From positions 1,490,501-1,554,500 of the forward strand of contig JAWQEG010000135.1 of NCBI GenBank assembly GCA_033782935.1: a stretch of DNA of 64,000 nucleotides, given 5' to 3'. Below the pieces are notes generated by a model that saw only the letters and a program-made list of their open reading frames with translations, searched no databases and was not told the origin of the DNA. Shown in pieces: positions 25,395 through 39,300 of this stretch; the stretch's first letter is position 1; each line of letters begins with the position of its first letter. A program made the translations under genes and the position numbers. Source of the DNA: Petrolisthes cinctipes (lineage: Eukaryota; Arthropoda; Malacostraca; Decapoda; Porcellanidae).

Positions 25395-26999
25395 ATGTTT
25401 TGAGCCTATATTTTGAAAATATTCTAGCACTGAGTAGGCATGTACAAATTGCTTCTGGGACCCCAAAATATTGAATTTTCGGGTGTTTTGAGCCTGAATT
25501 TCAGATATAAACGGGTACAGAAGATACATGCACATATTGACTTTGGGCATCTAAAATATCGATTTTCAGCATGTTTTGGGCCTGTATTTTGAAAATACTC
25601 TAACACTGAGTAGGCATGTACAGATTGCTTCTGGGACCGCAAAATATTGAATTTTCGGGCTTTTTGAGCCTGAATTTGAGATATCGACTTTTTGGCACCT
25701 AAAATATCGATTTTTAGCATGTTTTTAAAAAGCCTATATTTTGAAAATATTCTAGCACTGAGTAGGCATGTACAAATTGCTTCTGGGACCCCAAAATATT
25801 TAATTTTCGGGTGTTTTGAGCCTGAATTTGAGATATAAACGGGTACTGAAGATACATGCACATATTGACTTTGGGCATCTGAAATATCGATTTTCAGCAT
25901 GTTTTGGGCCTGTATATTAAAAATACTCTAACACGGAGTAGGCATGTACAGATCACTTCTGGGACCCCAAAATATCGAATTTTCGGGTGTTTTGAGCCTG
26001 AATTTGAGATATAAACGGGTACAGAAGATACATGCACATATTGACTTGGGGCATCTAAAATATCGATTTTGAGCATGTTTTGGGCCTGTATTTTGAAAAT
26101 ACTCTAACACGGAGTAGGCATGTACAGATCGCTTCTAGGACCCCAAAATATCGAATTTTCGGGTGTTTTGGGCCTGAATTTGAGATATCGCCTTTACGCA
26201 CCTAAAATATCGATTTTTAGCATGTTTTGAGCATATAATTTGAAAATATTCTAGCACTGAGTAGGCATGTACAGATCGCTTCTGGGACCCGAAAATATCG
26301 AATTTTCGGGTGTTTAGGGCCAGAATTAGAGATATAAACGGGTACAGAAGATGCATGCACATATCGACTTTTGGGCACCTAAAATATCGATTTTTAACAT
26401 GTTTTGAGCCTATATTTTGAAAATATTCTAGCACTGAGTAGGCATGTACAGATTGCTTCTGGGACCCCAAAATATTGAATTTTCGGGTGTTTTGAGCCTG
26501 AATTTCAGATATAAACGGGTACAGAAGATACATGCACATATTGACTTTGGGCATCTAAAATATCGATTTTCAGCATGTTTTGGGCCTGTATTTTGAAAAT
26601 ACTCTAACACTGAGTAGGCATGTACAGATTGCTTCTGGGACCGCAAAATATTGAATTTTCGGGCTTTTTGAGCCTTAATTTGAGATATCGACTTTTTGGC
26701 ACCTAAAAAATCGATTTTTAGCATGTTTTTAAAAAGCCTATATTTTGAAAATATTCTAGCACTGAGTAGGCATGTACAAATTGCTTCTGGGACCCCAAAA
26801 TATTTAATTTTCGGGTGTTTTGAGCCTGAATTTGAGATATAAACGGGTACTGAAGATACATGCACATATTGACTTTGGGCATCTAAAATATCGATTTTCA
26901 GCATGTTTTGGGCCTGTATATTAAAAATACTCTAACACGGAGTAGGCATGTACAGATCACTTCTGGGACCCCAAAATATCGAATTTTCGGGTGTTTTCA
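25395..26999. repeat. 1,004-bp hexamer HOR with a 4-bp insertion marker
   Basis: Landmarks at 25567, 25715, 25895, 26071, 26218, 26395 and 26571 give intervals 148-180-176-147-177-176, summing to 1,004 bp. The segment 25395-25995 recurs at 26399-26999 nearly unchanged. The 180-bp member carries a 4-bp insertion after the TAGCATG landmark, producing GTTTTTAAAAAGCC, and a TATTTAATTTTCGGG substitution. Both marks are present in both copies, so the insertion predates the duplication. Confidence 0.85.
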
Positions 27000-29874
27000 G
27001 CCTGAATTTGAGATATAAACGGGTACTGAAGATGCATGCACATATCGACTTTTGGGCACCTAAAACATCGATTTTGAGCATGTTTTGGGCCTGTATTTTG
27101 AAAATACTCTAACACGGAGTAGGCATGTACAGATCGCTTCTGGGACCCCAAAATATCGAATTTTCGGGTGTTTTGGGCCTGCATTTGAGATATCGCCTTT
27201 ACGCACCTAAAATATCGATTTTTAGCATGTTTTTAGCCTATAATTTGAAAATATTCTAGCACTGAGTAGGCATGTACATATCGCTTCTGGGACCGAAAAA
27301 TATCGAATTTTCGGGTGTTTTGAGCTTGAATTTGAGATATAAACGAGTACAGAAGATGCATGCACATATCGACTTTTGGGCACCTAAAATATCTATTTTG
27401 AGCATGTTTTGAGCCTATATTTTGAAAACATTCTAGCACTGAGTAGGCATGTACAGATCGCTTCTGGGACCCCAAAATATCGAATTTTCGTGTGTTTTGG
27501 GCCTTAATTTGAGATATTGACTTTTTGGCACCTAAAATATCGATTTTTAGCATGTTTTTAGCCTATATTTTGAAAATATTCTAGCACTGAGTAGGCATGT
27601 ACATATTGCTTCTAGGACCCCAAAATATTGAATTTTTGGGTGTTTAGGGCCAGAATTTGAGATATAAACGGGTACAGAAGATGCATGCACATATCGACTT
27701 TTGGGCACCTAAGAGATCTATTTTCAGTATGTTTTTGGCCTGTATTTTGAAAATACTCTAACACGGAGTAGGCATGTATAGATCGCTTCTGGAACCCCTA
27801 AATATTGAATTTTCGGGTGTTTTGGGACTGAAATTGAGATATCAACTTTTTGGCACCTAAAAGATCGATTTTTAGCATGTTTTTAGCCTATATTTTCAAA
27901 ATATTCTAGTTCTGAGTAGGCATGTACAGATTGCTTCTGGGACCCCAAAATATCGAATTTTCGGGTGTTTTGAGCCTGAATTTGAGATATAAACGGGTAC
28001 AGAAGATACATGCACATATTGACTTTGGGCATCTAAAATATCGATTTTCAGCATGTTTTGGGCATGTATTTTGAAAATACTTTAATACGGAGTAGGCATG
28101 TACAGATCGCTTCTGGGACCCCAAAATATCGAATTTTCGGGTGTTTAGGGCCAGAATTTGAGATATAGACGGGTACAGAAGATGCATGCACATATCGACT
28201 TTTGGGCACCTAAAAGATCGATTTTCAATATGTTTTGGGCCTGTATTTTGAAAATACTTTAATACGGAGTAGGCATGTACAGATCGCTTCTGAGACCCCT
28301 AAATATCGAATTTTTGGGTGGTTTGGGACTGAATTTGAGATATCGACTTTTTGGCAACTAAAAGATCTATTTTTTAGCATGTTTTTAGCCTATATTTTGA
28401 AAATATTCTAGCACTGAGTAGGTATGTACAGATTGCTTCTGGGACCCCAAAATATTGAATTTTCGGGTGTTTTGAGCCTGAATTTGAGATATAAACGGGT
28501 ACAGAAGATGCATGCACATATCGACTTTTGGGCACTTAAAATATCGATTTTGAGCATGTTTTGAGCCTATATTTTGAAAACATTCTAGCACTGAGTAGGC
28601 ATGTACAGATCGCTTCTGGGACCCCAAAATATCGAATTTTCGGGTGTTTTGAGCCTGAATTTGAGATATAAACGAGTATAGAAGATGCATACACATATTG
28701 ACTTTGGGCACCAAAAATATCGATTTTCAGCATGTTTTGGGCCTGAATTTTGAAAATACTCTAACACGAAGTAGGCATGTACAGATCGCTTCTGGGACCC
28801 CAAAATATTGAATTTTCGGGTGTTTAGGGCCAGAATTTGAGATATAAACGAGTACAGAAGATGCATGCACATATCGACTTTTGGGCACCTAAAAGATCGA
28901 TTTTCAGTATGTTTTTGGCCTGTACTTTGAAAATACTCTAAAACGGAGTAGGCATATACAGATCGCTTCTGGGACCCCTAAATATCGTATTTTCGGGTGG
29001 TTTGGGACTGAATTTGAGATATCGAATTTATGGCACCTAAAACATCGATTTTTAGCATGTTTTGAGCCGATAATTTGAAAATATTCTAGCACTGAGTAGG
29101 CATGTACAGATCGCTTCTGGGACCCAAAAATATCGAATTTTCGGGTGTTTTGAGCTGGAATTTGAGATAAACGAGTACAGAAGATGCATGCACATATCGA
29201 CTTTTGGGCACCTAAAATATCGATTTTGAGCATGTTTTGAGCCTATATTTTAAAAACATTCTAGCACTGAGTAGGCATGTACAGATCGCTTCTGGGACCC
29301 CAAAATATCGAATTTTCGGGTGTTTTGGGCCTTAATTTGAGATATCGACTTTTGGCACCTAAATGATCGATTTTTAGCATGTTTTTAGCCTATATTTTGA
29401 AAATATTCTAGCACTGAGTAGGCATGTACAGATTGCTTCTGGGACCCCAAAATATTGATTTTTTGGGTGTTTTGAGCCTGAATTTGAGATATAAACGGGT
29501 ACAGAAGAAACATGCACATATTGACTTTGGGCATCTATAATATCGATTTTCAACATGTTTTGGGCATGTATTTTGAAAATACTCTAACACGGAGTAGGCA
29601 TGTACAGATCGCTTCTGGGACCCCAAAATATCGCATTTTCGGGTGTTTTGGGCCTGAATTTGAGATATCGCCTTTACGCACCTAAAATATCGATTTTTAG
29701 CATGTTTTGAGCCTATAATTTGAAAATATTCTAGCACTGAGTAGGCATGTACAGATCGCTTCTGGGACCCGAAAATATCGAATTTTCGGGTGTTTAGGGC
29801 CAGAATTCGAGATATAAACGGGTACAGAAGATGCATGCACATATCGACTTTTTGGCACCTAAAATATCGATTTT
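27000..29874. repeat. Satellite monomers without a clear local HOR
   Basis: These are right-domain monomers, including CGCCTTTACGCACC short units and GTTTAGGGCCAG long units. A 2-bp deletion (GAGATAAACGAG for GAGATATAAACGAG) occurs near 29,165. A few units have AAGAGATC or AAAGATC in place of AAATATC. Nothing other than satellite is visible. Confidence 0.7.
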
Positions 29875-32178
29875 GAGCATGTTTTGAGCCTATATTTTGA
29901 AAATATTCTAGCACTGAGTAGGCATGTACAGATTGCTTCTGGGACCCCAAAATATTGAATTTTCGGGTGTTTTGAGCCTGAATTTCAGATATAAACAGGT
30001 ACAGAAGATACATGCACATATTGACTTTGGGCATCTAAAATATCGATTTTCAGCATGTTTTGGGCCTGTATTTTGAAAATACTCTAACACTGAGTAGGCA
30101 TGTACAGATTGCTTCTGGGACCGCAAAATATTGAATTTTCGGGCTTTTTGAGCCTGAATTTGAGATATCGACTTTTTGGCACCTAAAATATCGATTTTTA
30201 GCATGTTTTTATAAAGCCTATATTTTGAAAATATTCTAGCACTGAGTAGGCATGTACAAATTGCTTCTGGGACCCCAAAATATTTAATTTTTGGGTGTTT
30301 TGAGCCTGAATTTGAGATATAAACGGGTACTGAAGATACATGCACATATTGACTTTGGGCATCTAAAATATCGATTTTCAGCATGTTTTGGGCCTGTATA
30401 TTGAAAATACTCTGACACGGAGTAGGCATGTACAGATCGCTTCTGGGACCCCAAAATATCGAATTTTCGGGTGTTTTGAGCCAGAATTTGAGATATAAAC
30501 GGGTACTGAAGATGCATGCACATGTCGACTTTTGGGCACCTAAAACATCGATTTTGAGCATGTTTTGTGCCTGTATTTTGAAAATACTCTAACACGGAGT
30601 AGGCATGTACAGATCGCTTCTTGGACCCTAAAATATCGAATTTTCGGGTGTTTTGGGCCTGCATTTGAGATATCGCCTTTACGCACCTAAAATATCGATT
30701 TTTAGCATGTTTTGAGCCTATAATTTGAAAATATTCTAGCACTGAGTAGGCATGTACAGATCGCTTCTGGGAACCAAAAATATCGAATTTTCGGGTGTTT
30801 TGAGCTTGAATTTGAGATATAAACGAGTACAGAAGATGCATGCACATATCGACTTTTGGGCACCTAAAATATCTATTTTGAGCATGTTTTGAGCCTATAT
30901 TTTGAAAACATTCTAGCACTGAGTAGGCATGTACAGATCGATTCTGGGATCCCTAAATATCGAATTTTCGGGTGTTTTGGGCCTTAATTTGAGATATCGA
31001 CTTTAGGCACTTAAAATATCGATTTTTAGCAATTTTTGAGCCTATATTTTGAAAATATTCTAGCACTGAGTAGGCATGTACAGATTGCTTCTGGGACCCC
31101 AAAATATTGAATTTTCGGGTGTTTTGAGCCTGAATTTCAGATATAAACAGGTACAGAAGATACATGCACATATTGACTTTGGGCATCTAAAATATCGATT
31201 TTCAGCATGTTTTGGGCCTGTATTTTGAAAATACTCTAACACTGAGTAGGCATGTACAGATTGCTTCTTGGACCGCAAAATATTGAATTTTCGGGCTTTT
31301 TGAGCCTGAATTTGAGATATCGACTTTTTGGCACCTAAAATATCGATTTTTAGCATGTTTTTAAAAAGCCTATATTTTGAAAATATTCTAGCACTGAGTA
31401 GGCATGTACAAATTGCTTCTGGGACCCCAAAATATTTAATTTTTGGGTGTTTTGAGCCTGAATTTGAGATATAAACGGGTACTGAAGATACATGTACATA
31501 TTGACTTTGGGCATCTAAAATATCGATTTTCAGCATGTTTTGGGCCTGTATATTGAAAATACTCTGACACGGAGTAGGCATGTACAGATCGCTTCTGGGA
31601 CCCCAAAATATCGAATTTTCGGGTGTTTTGAGCCAGAATTTGAGATATAAACGGGTACTGAAGATGCATGCACATGTCGACTTTTCGGCACCTAAAACAT
31701 CGATTTTGAGCATGTTTTGTGCCTGTATTTTGAAAATACTCTAACACGGAGTAGGCATGTACAGATCGCTTCTTGGACCCCAAAATATCGAATTTTCGGG
31801 TGTTTTGGGCCTGCATTTGAGATATCGCCTTTACGCACCTAAAATATCGATTTTTAGCATGTTTTGAGCCTATAATTTGAAAATATTCTAGCACTGAGTA
31901 GGCATGTACAGATCGCTTCTGGGACCCAAAAATATCGAATTTTCGGGTGTTTTGAGCTTGAATTTGAGATATAAACGAGTACAGAAGATGCATGCACATA
32001 TCGACTTTTGGGCACCTAAAATATCTATTTTGAGCATGTTTTGAGCCTATATTTTGAAAACATTCTAGCACTGAGTAGGCATGTACAGATCGATTCTGGG
32101 ATCCCTAAATATCGAATTTTCGGGTGTTTTGGGCCTTAATTTGAGATATCGACTTTTGGCACTTAAAATATCGATTTT
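29875..32178. repeat. 1,152-bp heptamer HOR, two tandem copies
   Basis: Copies span 29875-31026 and 31027-32178. In the second copy the landmarks at 31027, 31203, 31351, 31531, 31708, 31855, 32032 and 32179 give intervals 176-148-180-177-147-177-147, so the unit is long-short-long(+4)-long-short-long-short. The 4-bp insertion reads TTTTTATAAAGCC in the first copy and TTTTTAAAAAGCC in the second. Other differences are few, for example GGGAACC near 30,771 against GGGACCC near 31,923. The heptamer shares its 180-bp member with the 1,004-bp hexamer at 25.4 kb, so the two HORs are related. Confidence 0.9.
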
Positions 32179-32531
32179 TAGCATGTTTTTAGCCTATATT
32201 TTGAAAATATTCTAGCACTGAGTAGGCATGTACAGATTGCTTCTGGGACCCCAAAATATTGAATTTTCGGGTGTTTTGAGCCTGAATTTGAGATATAAAC
32301 GGGTACAGAAGATATATGCACATATTGACTTTGGGCATCTATAATATCGATTTTCAACATGTTTTGGGCATGTATTTTGAAAATACTCTAACACGGAGTA
32401 GGCATGTACAGATCGCTTCTGGGACCCCAAAAAATCGAATTTTCGGGTGTTTTTAGCCTGAATTTGAGATATAAACGGGTACTGAAGATGATTGCACAAA
32501 TCGACTTTTTGGCACCTAAAACATCGATTTC

Positions 32532-35500
32532 GAGCATGTTTTGGGTCTGTATTTTGAAAATACTCTAACACGGAGTAGGCATGTACAGATCGCTTCTGGG
32601 ACCCCTAAATATCGAATTTTCGGGTGTTTTGGGCCTTAATTTGAGATATCGACTTTTTGGCACCTAAAAGATCGATTTTTAGCATGTTTTTAGCCTATAT
32701 TTTGAAAATATTCTAGCACTGAGTAGGCATGTACAGATTGCTTCTGGGACCCCAAAATATTGAATTTTCGGGTGTTTTGAGCCTGAATTTGAGATATAAA
32801 CGGGTACAGAAGATACATGCACATATTGACTTTGGGCATCTAAAATATCGATTTTCAGCATGTTTTCGGCATGTATTTTGAAAATACTTTAATACGGAGT
32901 AGGCATGTACAGATCGCTTCTGGGACCCCAAAATATCGAATTTTCGGGTGTTTAGGGCCAGAATTTGTGATATAAACGGGTACAGAAGATGCATGCACAT
33001 ATCGACTTTTGGGCACCTAAAAGATCGATTTTCAATATGTTTTGGGCCTGTATTTTGAAAATACTCTAAAACGGAGTAGGCATGTACAGATCGCTTCTGG
33101 GACCCCTAAATATCGAATTTTCGGGTGTTTTGTTCCTTAATTTGAGATATCGACTTTTTGGCACCTAAAATATCGATTTTTAGCATGTTTTTAGCCTATA
33201 TATTGAAAATATTCTAGCACTGAGTAGGCATGTACAGATTGCTTCTGGGACCCCTAAATATTGAATTTTCGGGTGTTTTGAGCCTGAATTTGAGATATAA
33301 ACGGGTACAGAAGATGCATGAACATATCGACATTTGGGCACCTAAAATATCGATTTTGAGCATGTTTTGAGCCTATATTTTGAAAACATTCTAGCACTGA
33401 GTAGGCATGTACAGATCGCTTCTGGAACCCCAAAATATTGAATTTTCGGGTGTTTTGAGCCTGAATTTGAGATATAAACGAGTATAGAAGATGCATGCAC
33501 ATATTGACTTTGGGCATCTAAAATATCGATTTTCAGCATGTTTTGGGCATGTATTTTGAAAATACTCTAACACGAACTTGGCATGTACAGATCGCTTCTG
33601 GGACCCCAAAATATTGAATTTTCGGGTGTTTAGGGCCAGAATTTGAGATATAAACGGGTACAGAAGATGCATGCACATATCGACTTTTGGGCACCTAAAA
33701 TATCGATTTTGAGCATGTATTGAGCCTGTATTTTGAAAATACTCTAAAACGGAGTAGGCATGTACAGATCGCTTCTGGGGCCCCTAAATATCAAATTTTC
33801 GGGTGGTTTGGGACTGAATTTGAGATATCGCCTTTTTGGCACCTAAAAGATCGATATTTAGCATGTTTTTAGCCTATATTTTGAAAATATTCTAGCACTG
33901 AGTAGGCATGTACAGATTGCTTCTGGGACCCCAAAATATTGAATTTTCGGGTGTTTCGAGCTTGAATTTGAGATATAAACGAGTACAGAAGATGCATGCA
34001 CATATCGACTTTTGGGCACCTAAAATATCGATTTTAAGCATGTTTTGGGCCTATATTTTGAAAATATTCTAGCACTGAGTAGGCATGTACAGATCGCTTC
34101 TGGGACCCCAAAATATCGAATTTTCGGGTGTTTTGAGCTTGAATTTGAGATATAAACGAGTACAGAAGATGCATGCACATATCGACTTTTGGGCACCTAA
34201 AATATCGATTTTGAGCATATTTTGAGCCTATATTTTGAAAACATTCTAGCACTGAGTAGGCATGTACAGATCGCTTCTGGGACCCAAAAATATAGAATTT
34301 TCGGGTGTTTAGTGCCAGAATTTGAGATATAAACGGGTACAGAAGATGCATGCACATTTTGACTTTTCGGCACCTAAAAGATCGATTTTCAGCATGTTTT
34401 TAGCCTGTATTTTTAAATTACTTTAACACGGAGTAGGCATGTACAGATCGCTTCTGGGACCCCTAAATATCGAATTTTCGGGTGTTTTGGGACTGAATTT
34501 GAAATATCGACTTTTTGGAACCTAAAATATCGTTTTTTGGCATGTTTTTAGCCTATATTTTGAAAATATTCTAGCACTGAGTAGGCATGTACAGATTGCT
34601 TCTGGGACCCCAAAATATTGAATTTTCGGGTGTTTTGAGCCTGAATTTGAGATATAAACGGGTACAGAAGATACATGCACAAATTGACTTTGGGCATCTA
34701 AAATATCGATTTTCAGCATATTTTGGGCATGTATTTTGAAAATACTCTAACACGGAGTAGGCATGTACAGATCGCTTCTGGGACCCAAAATATCGAATTT
34801 TCGGGTGTTTTGAGCCTGATTTTGAGATATAAACGGGTACTGAAGATGCATGCACATATCGACTTTTGGGCACCTAAAACATCGATTTTGAGCATGTTTT
34901 GGGCCTGTATTTTGTAAATACTCTAACACGGAGTAGGCATGTACAGATCGCTTCTGGGACCCCAAAATATCGAAGTTTCGGGTGTTTTGGGACTGAATTT
35001 GAGATATCGCCTTTACGCACCTAAAATATCGATTTTTAGCATGTTTTTAGCCTATATTTTGAAAATATTCTAGCACTGAGTAGGCATGTACAGATTGCTT
35101 CTGGGACCCCTAAATATCGAATTTTCGGGTGTTTTGAACCTGAATTTGAGATATATACGAGTACAGAAGATACATGCACATATCGACTTCTGGGCACCTA
35201 AAATATCGATTTTGAGCATGTTTTGAGCCAATATTTTGAAAACATTCTAGCACTGAGTAGGCATGTACAGATCGCTTCTGGGACCCCAAAATATCGAATT
35301 TTCGAATGTTTAGAACCAGAATTTGAGATATAAACGGGTACAGAAGATGCATGCACATATCGACTTTTGGGCACCTAAAAGATCGATTTTCAGTATGTTT
35401 TTGGCCTGTATTTTGAAAATACTCTAACACGGAGTAGGCATGTACAGATCCCTTCTGGGATCCCTAAATATCGAATATTCGGGTGCTTTGGGACTGAATT

Positions 35501-36390
35501 TGAGATATCGATTTTTTGGCACCTAAAATGTCGATTTTTAGCATGTTTTTAGCCTATATTTTGAAAATATTCTAGCACTGAGTAGGCATGTACAGATTGC
35601 TTCTGGGACCCCAAAATATTGAATTTTCGGGTGTTTTGAGCCTGAGTTTGAGATATAAACGGGTACAAAAGATACATGCACATATTGACTTTGGGCATCT
35701 AAAATATCGATTTTCAGCATGTTTTGGGCCTGTATTTTGAAAATTCTCTAACACGAAGTAGGCATGTACAGATCGCTTCTGGGACCCCAAAATATCGAAT
35801 TTTCGGGCGTTTTGAGCCTGAATTTTAGATATAAACGGGTACTGAAGATGCATGCACATATCGACTTTTGGGCACCTAAAACATCGATTTTGAGCATGTT
35901 TTGGGCCTGTATTTTGAAAATACTCTAACACGGAGTAGGCATGTACAGATCGCTTCTGGGACCCCAAAATATCGAATTTTCGTGTGTTTTGCGCCTGAAT
36001 TTGAGATATCGCCTTTACGCACGTAAAATATCGATTTTTAGCATGTTTTGAGCCTATATTTTGAAAATATTCTAGCACTGAGTAGGCATGTACAGATCAA
36101 TTCTGGGACCCCAAAATATCGATTTTTCGGGTGTTTTGAGCTTGAATTTGAGATATAAACTATACAGAAAATGAATGCACATATCGACTTTTGGGCACCT
36201 AATATATCGATTTTGAGCATGTTTTGAGCCTATATTTTGAAAACATTCTAGCACTGAGTAGGCATGTACAGATCGCTTCTGGGACCCCAAAATATCGAAT
36301 TTTCGGGTGTTTAGGGCCAGAATTTAAGATATAAACGTGTACAGAAGATGCATACACATATTGACTTTGGGCACCAAAAATATCGATTTT
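32532..36390. repeat. 23-monomer HOR, 3,859 bp, copy 1
   Basis: Twenty-three consecutive landmark intervals sum to exactly 3,859 bp: 148, 176, 177, 148, 177, 176, 177, 148, 177, 177, 177, 148, 176, 176, 147, 177, 177, 148, 176, 177, 147, 176, 176. Sixteen are long and seven short. Rare marks include AAACTATACAGAAAATG near 36,160, TCGAATGTTTAGAACCAG near 35,300 and TAAATTACTTTAACACGG near 34,415. The same order is repeated immediately downstream. Confidence 0.93.
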
Positions 36391-39300
36391 CAGCATGTTT
36401 TGGGCCTGAATTTTGAAAATACTCTAACACGGAGTAGGCATGTACAGATCGCTTCTGGGACCCCTAAATATCGAATTTTCGGGTGTTTTGGGCCTTAATT
36501 TGAGATATCGTCTTTTTGGCACCTAAAAGATCGATTTTTAGCATGTTTTTAGCCTATATTTTGAAAATATTCTAGCACTGAGTAGGCATGTACAGATTGC
36601 TTCTGGGACACCAAAATATTGAATTTTCGGGTGTTTTGAGCCTGAATTTGAGATATAAACGGGTACAGAAGATACATGCACATATTGACTTTGGGCATCT
36701 AAAATATCGATTTTCAGCATTTTTTCGGCATGTATTTTGAAAATACTTTAATACGGAGTAGGCATGTACAGATCGCTTCTGGGACCCCAAAATATCGAAT
36801 TTTCGGGTGTTTAGGGCCAGAATTTGTGATATAAACGGGTACAGAAGATGCATGCACATATCGACTTTTGGGCACCTAAAAGATCGATTTTCAATATGTT
36901 TTGGGCCTGTATTTTGAAAATACTCTAAAACGGAGTAGGCATGTACAGATCGCTTCTGGGACCCCTAAATATCGAATTTTCGGGTGTTTTGGTCCTTAAT
37001 TTGAGATATCGACTTTTTGGCACCTAAAATATCGATTTTTAGCATGTTTTTAGCCTATATATTGAAAATATTCTAGCACTGAGTAGGCATGTACAGATTG
37101 CTTCTGGGACCCCTAAATATTGAATTTTCGGGTGTTTTGAGCCTGAATTTGAGATATAAACGGGTACAGAAGATGCATGAACATATCGACATTTGGGCAC
37201 CTAAAATATCGATTTTGAGCATGTTTTGAGCCTATATTTTGAAAACATTCTAGCACTGAGTAGGCATGTACAGATCGCTTCTGGAACCCCAAAATATTGA
37301 ATTTTCGGGTGTTTTGAGCCTGAATTTGAGATATAAACGAGTATAGAAGATGCATGCACATATTGACTTTGGGCATCTAAAATATCGATTTTCAGCATGT
37401 TTTGGGCATGTATTTTGAAAATACTCTAACACGAACTAGGCATGTACAGATCGCTTCTGGGACCCCAAAATATTGAATTTTCGGGTGTTTAGGGCCAGAA
37501 TTTGAGATATAAACGGGTACAGAAGATGCATGCACATATCGACTTTTGGGCACCTAAAATATCGATTTTGAGCATGTTTTGAGCCTGTATTTTGAAAATA
37601 CTCTAAAACGGAGTAGGCATGTACAGATCGCTTCTGGGGCCCCTAAATATCGAATTTTCGGGTGGTTTGGGACTGAATTTGAGATATCGACTTTTTGGCA
37701 CCTAAAAGATCGATATTTAGCATGTTTTTAGCCTATATTTTGAAAATATTCTAGCACTGAGTAGGCATGTACAGATTGCTTCTGGGACCCCAAAATATTG
37801 AATTTTCGGGTGTTTCGAGCTTGAATTTGAGATATAAACGAGTACAGAAGATGCATGCACATATCGACTTTTGGGCACCTAAAATATCGATTTTAAGCAT
37901 GTTTTGGGCCTATATTTTGAAATTATTCTAGCACTGAGTAGGCATGTACAGATCGCTTCTGGGACCCCAAAATATCGAATTTTCGGGTGTTTTGAGCTTG
38001 AATTTGAGATATAAACGAGTACAGAAGATGCATGCACATATCGACTTTTGGGCACCTAAAATATCGATTTTGAGCATATTTTGAGCCTATATTTTGAAAA
38101 CATTTTAGCACTGAGTAGGCATGTACAGATCGCTTCTGGGACCCAAAAATATAGAATTTTCGGGTGTTTAGTGCCAGAATTTGAGATATAAACGGGTACA
38201 GAAGATGCATGCACATATCGACTTTTCGGCACCTAAAAGATCGATTTTCAGCATGTTTTTAGCCTGTATTTTTAAATTACTTTAACACGGAGTAGGCATG
38301 TACAGATCGCTTCTGGGACCCCTAAATATCGAATTTTCGGGTGTTTTGGGACTGAATTTGAAATATCGACTTTTTGGAACCTAAAATATCGTTTTTTGGC
38401 ATGTTTTTAGCCTACATTTTGAAAATATTCTAGCACTGAGTAGGCATGTACAGATTGCTTCTGGGACCCCAAAATATTGAATTTTCGGGTGTTTTGAGCC
38501 TGAATTTGAGATATAAACGGGTACAGAAGATATATGCACAAATTGACTTTGGGCATCTAAAATATCGATTTTCAGCATATTTTGGGCATGTATTTTGAAA
38601 ATACTCTAACACGGAGTAGGCATGTACAGATCGCTTCTGGGACCCAAAATATCGAATTTTCGGGTGTTTTGAGCCTGATTTTGAGATATAAACGGGTACT
38701 GAAGATGCATGCACATATCGACTTTTGGGCACCTAAAACATCGATTTTGAGCATGTTTTGGGCCTGTATTTTGTAAATACTCTAACACGGAGTAGGCATG
38801 TACAGATCGCTTCTGGGACCCCAAAATATCGAATTTTCGGGTGTTTTGGGACTGAATTTGAGATATCGCCTTTACGCACCTAAAATATCGATTTTTAGCA
38901 TGTTTTTAGCCTATATTTTGAAAATATTCTAGCACTGAGTAGGCATGTACAGATTGCTTCTGGGACCCCTAAATATCGAATTTTCGGGTGTTTTGAACCT
39001 GAATTTGAGATATGTACGAGTACAGAAGATACATGCACATATCGACTTCTGGGCACCTAAAATATCGATTTTGAGCATGTTTTGAGCCAATATTTTGAAA
39101 ACATTCTAGCACTGAGTAGGCATGTACAGATCGCTTCTGGGACCCCAAAATATCGAATTTTCGAATGTTTAGAACCAGAATTTGAGATATAAACGGGTAC
39201 AGAAGATGCATGCACATATCGACTTTTGGGCACCTAAAAGATCGATTTTCAGTATGTTTTTGGCCTGTATTTTGAAAATACTCTAACACGGAGTAGGCAT

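Noticed and set aside
29408..32071. Several minus-strand open frames of about 208-217 codons as a possible repeat-protein gene family
   Set aside because: They are phase-shifted readings of the same monomers, overlap each other in different frames, start and stop at arbitrary points of the unit and copy exactly with the HOR period. No start context, splice pattern or domain is seen.
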